Shown here: positions 1-10,138 of the stretch, one piece after another | Position numbering within the stretch: position 1 is the stretch's first letter | Layout of the letters: each line of letters opens with the position of its first letter | Assembly: GCA_021397845.1 (NCBI GenBank) | Contig: CM038053.1 | Coordinates: 87,853,157-87,917,156 of the forward strand | DNA length: 64,000 nt | Source: Areca catechu | Lineage: Eukaryota; Streptophyta; Magnoliopsida; Arecales; Arecaceae | Direction of reading: 5' to 3' | The notes under the pieces: generated by a model | The model's database searches: none | Seen by the model: the letters and a program-made list of their open reading frames with translations, nothing else | What the model was told of the DNA's origin: nothing | Position numbers and translations under genes: made by a program

Positions 1-487
1 GGCTTAGGCCTAAAAGAAGCTTCATACTCGTAGAGTCGGACCTTTTAAAGTGATATCGAAGGATTGGATCAAATGCCTATGTTAGACTTGCCATCGGATA
101 TGGGCATTAGTTCTACCTTCAATATTACAGACCTGGTTGAGTATAGGAAATCGGCAACGATACCTAGTGAGGCATTTGGACCTATTCCTTTTCATTGTGA
201 GTGACCCTAATCCAGAATGTCCACTAACAAATTGGCCTAAGAGAGAATGGATCGAGCGTATCCTGGACGATCAAGCCATCACGACCCGGGACCGTGACTA
301 TCAACGCTTCCTGGTCCAATGGCAAGGCCAGCCAAAGTCAGACGATTCATGGATTTCTCGAAAGGACTTGCAATGCCTCAACCCAGACCTTCTCGAGAGA
401 TATGCGAGCAGTCTAATCTTCACTCGACAAGGTCGAGTTCCTCCCACCCCGGGAGAATTGGTGGGGACACCAAAGGCACCATTATAA
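1..487 (+). pseudogene. 3' end of B-family chromovirus pol: integrase tail and chromodomain-like remnant
   Basis: This is the extreme 3' end of a plus-strand chromovirus, cut by the window edge. A frame from about position 185 encodes a chromodomain-like segment: IERILDD, then FLVQWQG, then DDSW and a leucine-rich tail LNPDLLERY. The same arrangement sits at the C-terminus of the intact pol at 50828-53917. The preceding integrase tail (FNITDLVEY) lies in another frame, so the copy is broken. The coding frame runs past 459 into the LTR, as in the other chromoviruses here. The sequence closely parallels 11945-12438 of element B, so I assign it to that family. Chromodomain-like tails of chromoviruses are thought to direct integration to marked chromatin; function here is lost. 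Confidence 0.8.
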
Positions 488-1737
488 GGCAAAGGCTTCT
501 CAACACTTTGTGGATCACTTAATTGACATTCGAGTCCACTGTAATAAAGCTTAGTCCAGCTGAGTTGTTTTTATTTAAGTCCTGTAATTAGTCAGCTCAT
601 GTTGAGCTAGTTCAGTTCAGTATTAGTCAGCTCATGTCGAGCTAATTTTATTTTTTGAGTCCTGTCCAAGCATATCGAAGACTCAAGACCACATCATACA
701 AGTGAAGACCAAGTCCAACCTGATTGAAGACATGGAAGTTGAGCCCAAGTCCAACCCAGCTTGAAGACTTGAAGATCCCGGGAGGAGAAAATTAAATCAA
801 GCACAAACCTGAAGCCCTGAACTAGCCAGAAGGAAATTGGGCCAGCTCAGGCCCAGGAAGGAATTACGGTGCCATCTCTTATGGTGACCCTCCCCTTGGT
901 TGGCCACTTATGGTCACTCCCTTGGCCGACCAAGACAAAGAGAGGGTGAGCAATTTGTGTGGGATTTTCTACCTATGTTACCTTATATTCCTAGTTAGGG
1001 TTTGAAAGGGAGAAGGTGTCCTATGTAAAGTCTAAAGTACCCTTACTTGGGGCCCAAGGTTAAGGGTCTATTTAAGGGACCCTAGTCTCTTGTATGAAGC
1101 TTGATTTTGATATATGAAATAAACCTTGAGTTCTTCTATTTCTTTGAGTGTTACCCTGCTGTGTAAATAAAGGGGTTTGAGAGTTTTCTTCTTCCGGTTG
1201 TTGCAACCATCTTCCTGCCGCCAGCCAACCTTGCAGAACCCTGGCCGCCCACTTCAAAAGACACCTTTTCTTTGCTGTTTTCCTTTATTTCTTTGTTCCC
1301 TTGTGAGTTTTCTCACCCCTGAAAGGTCGTTTGCAGGTCCCCGAGTTCCTATGAATCCAACGACTCCAGCCAAGCCTCAATCGGACCACCGAGCAGAAAG
1401 TCGGGTATCCGTGGATCTTTGGCTCGGTTTTCCAGACCGCATCCATCGAGGAACGAGAGATCCCTTCACTGCAATCTTCATCAGGTGCTTCAGATATTGT
1501 CAAGTACACCCCCTCTACCTCCAGTAATTTTATTGTAGGAGAACTTGCCCTAACCTAGGCTTCTCAGCCCTGGCGATCCTTCTTTATTACTTTTCTAGGT
1601 CCTAATCTGCATGCTTGACTTCTAAAATTCATATAGAATTCTCCATAACTTATTTTGATCCAATTTTTGGGTATTAATCTCTTAACCCCACATATAAAAT
1701 ACACAAAAATAATTGCATGCATATTAGTCCCGCATCA
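459..1737 (+). repeat. 3' LTR of the left-edge B-family element
   Basis: It starts TGGTGGGGACACC directly after the conserved CTCGAC hairpin and GGGAGAAT purine stretch (422-458) and ends CCCGCATCA at 1737. The length is 1279 bp against 1456 bp for the LTRs of element B; most of the difference is a block near 8150-8300 of B that is missing here. A TATA-like TATTTAAG lies near 1070. Positions 1735-1737 are shared with the left end of element E, so no separate TSD can be seen. Confidence 0.82.
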
Positions 1738-2279
1738 TGCGGGACAGAGCGGGGGAGGATCGCTGGCGAGCGTAGAAGTTACCAGAGGATTAGGGCTTGT
1801 ACTCAAAAACAAAGAACCTGGGCATCACACCCACTCTAATCTAGAGAAAAACACTCAAACAAAATAACTTTCAACTTTAGTTTGTATTCATGAGAAAAAA
1901 GATATTTAATGCAAGAGAGGATGGGTGGTATTTATAGATTCATCCTAGGGTACATTACTTGAGGGCTAAGAAACCCTGACTTGTGGGCCAAGAAACCTTG
2001 GTGGACCGGTCAACAATGGGCCTGTCTTGGGCTGGAGCTCTTTCTTGCAGGCTTGGCGGTATGAAAGGGCCTAGGTGCATGAAGGCCAGCTTTGGTTGGG
2101 GAGGCCTGATGAATCTCCTGGTATGATGCCTCTCCTCTTAACTTAAACGACACTACAGGGCTAAAGTGACTCAACTGGACTCACTTGTTCCACTTTATTA
2201 TAGGACTAAATTGGCACACTTTGACTCAAGTGACACAGGGCTAATGGACTCAAATAAAATAGACTCTCGATCCCCATCA
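1735..2279 (-). repeat. 3' LTR of element E
   Basis: This 545-bp repeat pairs with 3559-4103. On the plus strand it begins TCATGCGGGACAG, where the partner has TGATGCGGGACAG, and it ends GATCCCCATCA. The first three bases coincide with the last three of the neighbouring B-family LTR, so the left border is ambiguous by 3 bp. Confidence 0.85.
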
Positions 2280-2502
2280 TTCACCTACGATGGGGAGAAC
2301 TCGACTCCGTCGAGTCAGGCTTGGCAGGGATTTTATGGAACCGAAACTAACCAAATCAAAAAGGGACTCCAAGGCTGGGTTCACCCATTTTTATTTTTCT
2401 TTTCTTTTATTTTTCTCTGATTTTTTTCACTGATTTCTTTTTTTGGTTGCTTTGAAATTAGTGCAGCTTTGAAGATTGTGCAACGCTAAGATCTGTGCTG
2501 CT

Positions 2503-3213
2503 CTAGAAAGTGTGTTGCTCCAGAAATCGTGCACTGAAATTGGCAATAATGAAGGCATTTGCCTTCACGTTCATGCAGTCCCTCTGTTCCTCACAGACCG
2601 AACCAGGGAGAGGAGCGATGGAGGAGTTCACGCGAAGACCATCCATCAGGGCGGCCATGGAGGTGGCGGCAATCGGGGATGGCAGTGGGGGTGACGACGG
2701 CATTCGGTGGGTGAGGCTCCAGTATGGGATGATCTTGGCGAGGATGTCGGTCTCCTTGGGGATGCCATACTGGGTGAGGAAGCCATTGAGGCGGTCGTTA
2801 TCGCCGGCCTCCATCTTCTTAAGCTGGATCTCGGACCAAGAGTCCATGGTGATAGAGCGAACGAAGATTATCTGGATGCCGAGGCTGCGGTGCTTGTCGG
2901 AACACTCAAGGCACATGAAGATGTCGTAGGAGACGAAGGCCCACTACGGCTTCTTCTGGGTGCAGTCCATGCATGTCTTGTTCCCCTCCTCGTTTGGTAG
3001 CTGGTACTTGAGGTTGAAGGGGAGGCCATCATGGACGGTCCGGGAGAGCTTGGCGGAGAGGGCGTCGAGTTGGAGGTCACGGTAGAGATGGAAGAGGGAC
3101 TACTCCTGTGATCGCTGATCGTTGGCAGAGGACATCAACTGGGCGACTAGCACCTTGAAGGGCATCTGGTTGGTGTCGAGGATTGCCACCAGCTACTGCT
3201 AGTCCATCACCAT
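2503..3213 (-). pseudogene. Captured chimeric ORF: importin-beta-like N-terminus fused in frame to ArfGAP zinc finger
   Basis: Reading from an ATG at 3213, one frame runs 237 codons with four TAG stops (codons 5, 7, 38 and 90). Codons 8-57 resemble the N-terminus of plant importin-5/KETCH1-like karyopherins (key pieces: PFKVLVAQLMSSANDQRS and LDALSAKLS). Codons 77-150 match the ArfGAP domain of plant AGD6/AGD7-type proteins: GNKTCMDC, then MCLECSDKHRSLG, giving the family C-X2-C-X16-C-X2-C zinc finger with the arginine-finger HR, followed by MDSWSEIQLKKMEAG and GIPKETDI. After codon 158 the similarity ends and the rest is unrecognised. ArfGAPs activate GTP hydrolysis on Arf proteins in vesicle traffic; importins carry nuclear cargo. 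Here both are fragments, sense to the element, and not functional as read. The ArfGAP assignment is firm; the importin one is moderate, made from memory of the families. Confidence 0.78.
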
Positions 3214-3558
3214 AGGGTGTGGTCAGAAGCTAGGGTTTCGGTTTGGGCGATGGCAGCAGGGCGTTGATCAGTTGGGAAGTGGTCTTTGAAGGAGGAGATC
3301 GGCAAGGCGACGTCGTGTGGATCTACGGCACAGGACAGTGGCAGTGGGCATGCGGCGGCCGTGGGATGTGGTCAAGCTTCATGACTTGCTCTGTTCTTGG
3401 AGATGGCAGCGTGGATGGAAGAAGGGGGGAGGGGCAGAGTCGGTGGTGTAGATCCGATAGGCTGCGGGCGATGTGGTTTCATGATGCTTGACAATGGGTT
3501 GATGGCATAATTAAAGAGGAAGAGGAAAACCCTAATCCATTAGGCTCTGATACCAAGT
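3214..3558 (-). other. Element E leader with PBS
   Basis: About 345 bp between the 5' LTR and the captured ORF. The PBS (3544-3555, minus-strand TGGTATCAGAGC) is three bases from the LTR. The rest is GC-rich and contains CCCTA-type motifs typical of plant 5' UTRs just upstream of the ATG at 3213, so part may be the captured gene's own 5' UTR. That last point is inference. Confidence 0.6.
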
Positions 3559-4103
3559 TGATGCGGGACAGATCGGGGCAGGATCGCTGGCGAGCGTAGA
3601 AATCACCAGAGGATTAGGGCTTGTATTTAAGAACAGAGAACCCGGGTGTCACACCCACTCCAATCTAGAGAAAAACACTCAAACAAAATAACTTTCAACT
3701 TTAGTTTGTATTCATAAGAAAAGAGATGTTTAATACAAGATGGGAGGGGTGGTATTTATAGATTCATCCCATGGTACATTACTTGAGGGCTAAGAAACCC
3801 TGACTTGTGGGCCAAGAAACGCTGGTGGACCGGTCAACAGTGGGCCTGTCTTGGGCTGGAGCTCTCTCTTGTGGGCTTAGCAGCATAAAAGGGCCCAGGT
3901 GCATGAAGGCCAGCTCTAGTTGGGGAGGCCTGATGAATCTCCTAGTCTGATGCCTCTCCTCTTGACTGGAACGACACTATAGGGCTAAAGGGACTCAACT
4001 GGATTCAGTTGTTCCACTTTATTACAGGACTCGATTGGCTCACATTGACTGAAGTGACACAGGACTAATGGACTCAAATAAAATAGACTCTCGATCCCAA
4101 TCA
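3559..4103 (-). repeat. 5' LTR of element E
   Basis: Starts TGATGCGGGACAG and ends GATCCCAATCA on the plus strand, 545 bp, matching 1735-2279. Its outer end creates an in-frame TGA directly after the truncated RNase H codons of element D. Confidence 0.88.
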
Positions 4104-4582
4104 GTCTGCTACCTTATTGTCTATTCTAGCATGGTGTTTCAGGACAAAGGTGTAGGCCTGAATGTACTCGATCCATTTATCGTGCCATGGGTTAAGTTTC
4201 TTTTGGGAGTTTAGGAACCGGAGTGCCTCATGGTCAAAAAATATGATAAACTCTTGCGGTAGTAAGTAATGTCTCCAATATCTAAGGGCATGGACTACCG
4301 CATAAAATTCCTTGTCATAGGTAGAGTACTTAAGTTTAGCCTCATTCAGCTTCTCACTGAAGAAGGCTATAGGATGATTTTCTTGACTCAATACCCCACC
4401 TATTCATACTCCCGAGGCGTTGCAAGCGACCTCAAACACCTTATTGAAATCAAGTAATCTTAGGTTGGGTGCATGGGTCATCTTATCCAAAGTTCTACGA
4501 AGGCCTTATCAGCTGCTTTGGTCCACTCAAATGTACCCTTCCTAATGCAATCAATTATAGGTGTGATGACTGTACTAAAACC
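4104..4582 (-). pseudogene. Element D pol fragment: RT connection and RNase H
   Basis: Minus-strand codons continue directly from the RT fragment that ends at 33344. They give IDCIRKG, FEWTK and ADKAF, then an RNase H core with SQENHPIAFFSEKLNEA, YSTYDKEFYAVV, HYLLPQEF, DHEALRFL and NKVAD. The last codon (GAC, 4106-4104) meets the E element LTR, whose TGA terminates the frame. The RNase H DNA-strand cleavage residues seen in F1 (E of KEFYAV, D of DHEAL) are still present here. It is a truncated, split copy and cannot be expressed as a whole. Confidence 0.88.
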
Positions 4583-7038
4583 TGAAAGGGATATGCCCTA
4601 CAAGCCAATCTATGTTGTATCTCCCAAACCATTGTAATTGACAATATTCTAATAAAGGCATTATTTTTCATCATACGCTGTGTTTATTATTATATGATGA
4701 ACCCCATAGATTAGGGCTATGATTTTAGGGTTATGATGAGATCATGCTAGTGAGACCTAAAGTCTTAAAACCTTAATCTAAAATATTCCTAGTCAAAGGA
4801 ACCTTGAGTAGGGGATCAGGGTTTTTCCGGTAAGACTAGCACATCCTATGTATACTGAATAGGGTGACTGCTCTCACAGTCACTTGTGTATGACACTAAT
4901 ACTAGGATGTGGGTGCTCATTAGAGAATGAGTTCACTGATATGATCCAACTGGCGAACATCTAATGGAGTCTTAGCTACATGTCAATAGAAGGTTCTCAT
5001 AGTGGGAGTGGTACAAGTAATCCTTTGACTTGAGACTGCCATAAGTACCTAATGTACAAGAACCCATGCTTTGGTTCAATTCTAATCATGACACTGAGTC
5101 ATGCACAGGATTGATACTGGGAATGGTGAATTGGATATGAAGGTAATGAGTAGGTCAACAAGGAATCGATCACTCTTAGTAAGAGGAGATTGCATCCAGC
5201 TAGTTATCAATTGGATGATGATTCAGGGAATCTTTGATCAAAGTAAAGATATTAGAGATGATTTCTAATATCAAGATAATTGAATCATCAATATAAGATT
5301 GAGCTAGAAACGAATATAATATTGGAGTTGACATATATCCATATCCATAATTATATTCTGGGTGCAGGTTGATCGAAGGATTTAATTGTACGGTAACTTT
5401 CTACTGAAGGATATTTTGGTATTTCACCAGAATTTCCATATCTTCCGGGTAGACATGACACGTTGCTAGATGTCAATCTTATCTTGTGGGTTGATTAAAT
5501 TGAATGATCACTTATTAGGAAGAGTCCTAATTGATCATATTCGGGTAAGTCCGGTTTGACCTAAATCGATTAAAAAGAGTTCTAATCAAATTAGGTCAAC
5601 TTGTATTCGAACCCACTGCTGGCTAGATGTGGAACCCAATGGGTCACACACTTAAAAGAATTGATCAAGTGTTTAATTTTGTAATTAAATCATTTTGCAT
5701 GATGACACTCTAGCAGGTGTTGCAAATCCTAGCTTCTATTCAAATTAGATTCAAATTAGGGTTCCGGATTGGTTCAATTTGGGTTCTAATTGGGTCTAAT
5801 TAGACCCTAATTGAGGTTATAAGGATTATGGCTAATCCTATTGGCTAACCATGTACCTAGGCTAGCCCCCACCCACCCCTTAGCATTTTCATGCCAAAAT
5901 GCCAAGAGTCCATGCGCTAATGGACTCTTGGAGCGCCATTTGGAAGAGTCCATGGCGCATGGACTCTTGGTGCGCTCCATAAAAAACTTCGATGTTTTTA
6001 TATGGGGCGGCTTCTCTTATCTCCTTTAGCGCCTCAAATGTCCCCCTTTAGCGCCTCAAATGTCCCCCCTTGGATTGGAATCCAAGGGTTGATGCTTTTT
6101 GAGAAAGGCAGGAAGCATTCGTTGCTTCCCGGTTGCGTGAAATAACATCTCCTCGGAGATTTAAAGTCGTGACTCCTTTCTTTTAAAAACATCACGACTT
6201 TTCATTTAAGAAAAGCCGTGGGATTTATTCGGAAGGTCGTGAGAAGGAAGGATGGGGCGTGAGAAAATAAGAAAGGGCGTGAGAAGTTTTTCACGAAGAG
6301 TTGTGTAGGCAACGCTCTGAAATCTATTTAAGGGGTCAGGAAAAATCAGAACCGGGTAATCTGAAATTTTTTCTTCTGCCTCTCCAAAAGACTCTTTCTC
6401 TCTTTTCTTGTTCTTGCACTGTTTCCTTTACAGAGTACACCTATGTCGAAACTCTACTACTGAACAAGAACAAGAGCAAAAGTCTCCGACGGTAAAGGAA
6501 AGGAGTTCTGATTTTTATTCTTTCTTTCTTACATTAAGACATTTTTGTCTTAGTTTCTCCTCCAATTTAAGACAAGCCTAAATCCACTTAGGACAAGGTC
6601 TTATCTTCAAGACAAGAGTATGTTAGAGGGTCAAGGTCTTAGTGGAAGGAGGAGAAGAGATAAAAGAAAGGAAGGCAACCTCTTGTGTGGAAGAATTCCA
6701 GCCATAATCTGAAGAATTGATTTCTAGGAAGAAGAACTCAATAGGAGGAACCATTGGACAAGAAGATAGTATTCTTGATCATTGCTCTGTGTGGATCACC
6801 ATCAGAGGGCAGACACCTGGATGCCTGGTGAACACAAATAGCCCGTTCATCTTCAAGATTAAATCTTCATCAATTTGGAATTAGCTGTTACAGGTTAGTA
6901 CTCTAATTCTAATTTGCATAAGAATGTTAGTCTTCATACATTTTAGTCTTATTAAGGAGTTCCTGGTTTAGGGTTTTGGTACATATTAATTTCAATTTTT
7001 GAAATTACCCTTCCGCTGCATTGCACAGGAACCCTACA
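4583..7038 (+). repeat. 5' LTR of the copia element
   Basis: This is a long LTR of 2456 bp with TG...CA ends. A TATA-like TATTTAAG at 6325-6332 lies about 700 bp before the 3' border. Compared with the 3' copy it holds a short tandem duplication near 6027-6066 (CCTCAAATGTCCCCC twice) and an extra piece near 5610-5640, which accounts for most of the 41-bp length difference. Confidence 0.92.
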
Positions 7039-7039
7039 G

Positions 7040-7051
7040 TGGTATCAGAGC
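7040..7051 (+). other. PBS of the copia element
   Basis: TGGTATCAGAGC lies one base after the LTR end. It is complementary to the 3' end of plant initiator tRNA-Met and primes minus-strand DNA. Confidence 0.93.
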
Positions 7052-7797
7052 CACCTTAATTAGGACTATAATTTATGATAGTTTGTATGTCACTTCTTAG
7101 GGTTTTTAAATCCTAATATGTTACTACACATAGCATATCTTTGTTTGCATATATGTTTTGATGTATGCCACTAGTTAGGGTCTTTCACTCAAACCCTAAT
7201 TATTATAGAGATATGTATAGTTTTGAAGTCATCATACTGAAATAAGGTTGCCCTGGCATAATGGTGGATCCATTATGTGGTAAATGGTTGTCCTAGTATG
7301 ATGACACACTTAGCACATATTTTTTTATTTATAAGAGTGATATGTTGACTGTGATACATTCTATAAGGATGTGCTGTCAATTTATAAATCCCTCCTCTTA
7401 AAAATTATATTAAATCTTAGTATATTTAACTAATAAGCATCACTAGTCATGATGTACAATTGATCATTCGGTGTCTAGAAAGGTGGTTCTGGGAAGGTAA
7501 AGAGAATTATGGTTTTTAATTGGTTACGTTGACTAACCTGGCCAATTTTTATTGGTGTCTAGGAAAGCAACGGGGGACTCCCACATCTCTTCCACTTGCC
7601 TGGCCGATTTGATTAAATTTAAATCTTGACTAAAATGCCTAGTGTTAAAAATACTATATATTGGCCTTCCTTCATGCTGGATCATTATTGTGTTATGAAC
7701 CACATTAGGGTTGTTGTGTTATCTGCAAGACCTAATATGGTGATTGACATAATACTAGTCTAGTGCATAGATATGCTTACAGTATATTCAGTATAAT
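7052..7797 (+). other. Copia leader, first part, with shared leader module at 7471-7604
   Basis: AT-rich, no coding potential. Positions 7471-7604 hold GTGTCTAGAA, then CCTGGCCAAT, a short loop, ATTGGTGTCTAGG, then GGGGGACTCCC and CTTGCCTGGC. The same series of motifs occurs in the leaders of gypsy elements A, B and F1. The leader resumes after element B at 13866. Confidence 0.75.
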
Positions 7798-9253
7798 TGG
7801 AGGGGACACCTGAGGCACCAGAATAAGACAGAGGCTTTTTCAACCCTCTGTAAATTGATCAATAATTTATGAGTCCATCTGTAATAAGGGCTTAGCTCAT
7901 CTGAGTCCATTTTAGTTGTTATTTGAGTATTTTTAGTTGTTATTTCAGTTCTGTACTAGTCAGCTCATGTTGAGCTTGTTCAGTCCAATGCTAGTCAGCT
8001 CATGTTGAGATAATTTTATTTTTTTGGGTCCTGTCCAAGCATACTGAAGACTCAAGACTATATCATACAAGTGAAGACCAAGTCCAACTAGATTGAAGAC
8101 ATGGAAGTATAGCACAAGTCCAACCCAGCTTGAAGATTTGAAGACCCCAGGAGGAAAATTCAGAAAACCCTAATTTCTTGCAGATGCCCTCCAGATACCC
8201 AGATTCCCTTCCAGATGTCAAAGTATATTCATAGATAAGGGCATCCATGATTCCAGAGGTCCATCTGCATCCTAGCCCAAAGAAATCAAGCCCAGGTGCC
8301 AAGCCCAAGCCCCAAAGAAGCAAGATACCAGGGAATATTCCTGCTACCTGGCTACCAGGCCACCCCAGCTTCCAGAGGCCCAAACCCATGCACCCGAGCC
8401 CCTTTGGGCCGGCCTTTTGCTGCTCCTAGAAGCCCAACACGCCCCCCTAGGCATCCTTGGAGTCTTGACTAAGTCAAGAAAATTTTTAGTGATTTTTCTA
8501 CCTAATATTTCCTTATTTTCTAGCTAGGGTTTGAGAGGGAAAAGGATTCTTATGTAAAGACTTATGTACCCTTACTTGGAGCCCAAGGTTAAGGGTCTAT
8601 TTAAGGGACCCTAGCCTCTTGTATGAGGAGAATTTTTGATGAATGAAAACCTTGAGTTCTTCTATTGAGTGGTGTGAGACCCTGCTGTGTGCATAAAGGG
8701 GTTTGTGAGAGTTCTTCTTCCCAGTGTTTGCAATCATCTTCCTACTGCCAACAAACCCTCCAGATTCCTGGATGCCCACTCCAAAAGAAGCCTTCCCTTG
8801 CTGTTTTTACTTTGTTTTCTTGTTCCTTTGTGAGCTTTCTAATCCCTGACAGGTTGTTTGCAGGTCCCTGAGTTCCTACGAATCCAACGACTCCAGCCAA
8901 GCCTCAATCGGATCACCGAGCAGAAAGCCGGGTATCCGCAGGTCTTTGGCTCAGTTTTCCAGGCCGCATCCATCGAGGAACGAGAGACCCCTTTGCTGCA
9001 ATCTTCATAGACATTGTCAGGTACACCCCTCTACCTCCAGTAGTTTTATTGTAGGAGAACTTGCCCTAGCCGAGGCTTCTCAGCCCCGGCGGTCCTTCTT
9101 TGCTACTTTTCTAGGTCCTAATCTGCATGCTGATCTTCAAAAATTCATAAAAAATTTCCTATAAATAATTTTGATCTGAAATTTGGGAATTAATCACCTA
9201 ACTCAACATGTAAAACATACAAAAAAAATTGCATGCATATTAGTTCCCCATCA
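7798..9253 (+). repeat. 5' LTR of element B
   Basis: Starts TGGAGGGGACACC (TGGTGGGG in the 3' copy) and ends TTCCCCATCA. A TATA-like TATTTAAG is at 8598-8605 and is conserved in the B-family LTR at the window start and in the LTR of D. Confidence 0.92.
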
Positions 9254-9255
9254 TT

Positions 9256-9267
9256 TGGTATCATAGC
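9256..9267 (+). other. PBS of element B (one mismatch)
   Basis: TGGTATCATAGC, two bases after the LTR end. It differs from the canonical initiator-Met PBS at one position (G to T), probably a post-insertion mutation. Confidence 0.85.
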
Positions 9268-10138
9268 TTAGATTAGGGCTTGTTTTCTACAATTTTTCAG
9301 TCCATATATACTCTGTTATTTTAATTATTTCTCCCTGATAAAAACTCCCAAAATTCTGAAATTTGCTTTCCGGATTCATAATAATTAACAGTAATTTTAA
9401 AAATCTTTGTAGATTTTATTATGGCCTGTGAATTTTCTTCAAGCCGAAATACATCCTGTAAATTTTTGGCTCTATTTTTTCAGCAAGACAAGTTTGGAAG
9501 TTTTAGGTTTTTGTTTAGCAATTTTTGCATATTTTTTAATTTTAGTATATTTTCAGAATATTAGGCCATGTTTTGCATGTTTTCTTCTATTTAAAAAAAT
9601 ACCAAAAAAAAAATTACATATTCTCCAAAAATACCAAAAAAAAAAAAAAAATCTAAACCCTAATTTGCATCCTCATCTGCCTGCCATCATTGTATAATTT
9701 ACTTTTAAGGGCACTCTTGCTATATCAGATGGGGGGAGGATTTGATCACCTCTCCTAAGCCCAAAACCACATCCCTTGCATTCGGTCCCAAGCCTTAACC
9801 TAAAATTAATTAGACTTAATTTGCCCTAGTGGGCTAGGGAAACCAACTGGTCGGGTCCGGGCTAGTGTTAGATCACTGTGTCAAGTTAACCTGTGTGTGC
9901 CTTGTGCTCAGTGTCTAGAACGGTGGTTTAGGGATTCAATCCTGAAGGGCTTGTGTGCTGGTCCGCCTACCTGGCCAATCTCTGATTGGTGTCTAGGATT
10001 TGCAATCAGGGACCTAACACTCCCCTTACACCAGCCTGGCTGAGTACAAGGTTACTATAGGCTAGTTTGCCACCCTGATTGAGCATCTAGTTTGGACTCC
10101 AGGTCTAGTCAGCTATAGCCGGTCTGATCGAGTTTTGC
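9268..10138 (+). other. Element B leader with shared module at 9911-10040
   Basis: An AT-rich stretch with A-runs, then CACCTCTCC and AAGCCCAAAACCA, which recur in the A leaders. The conserved module 9911-10040 follows: GTGTCTAGAACGGTG, GTCCGCCTACCTGG, CCAATC-TCT-GATTGG, GTGTCTAGG, CCAGCCTGGC. No gene seen. Confidence 0.75.

Larger units (their letters stand above)
1735..4103 (-). mobile_element. Element E: small gene-capturing LTR retrotransposon
   Basis: Two 545-bp direct repeats (1735-2279 and 3559-4103) flank a 1279-bp interior. Orientation is minus: a PBS (TGGTATCAGAGC read on the minus strand, plus coordinates 3544-3555) lies just inside the right-hand LTR. A hairpin motif CTCGAC-GGA-GTCGAG (2300-2314) lies just inside the left-hand LTR, where the polypurine tract belongs. 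No gag or pol is present. The interior instead carries a chimeric ORF built from host gene fragments. There is no matching TSD: left flank CCGCA, right flank GTCTG. The element is non-autonomous and probably depended on a chromovirus for transposition. Confidence 0.85.

Noticed and set aside
2510..3000. Plus-strand ORFs of 97-139 codons within element E
   Set aside because: They are antisense shadows of the captured importin/ArfGAP frame on the minus strand.
5841..6495. Short ORFs in the copia 5' LTR (and 32213-32797 in the 3' LTR)
   Set aside because: Located in LTR sequence, short, not conserved in length between the two LTRs.
7040..7051. TGGTATCAGAGC strings as possible tRNA gene pieces
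   Set aside because: They are 12-bp primer-binding sites adjacent to LTR ends; no tRNA body follows.
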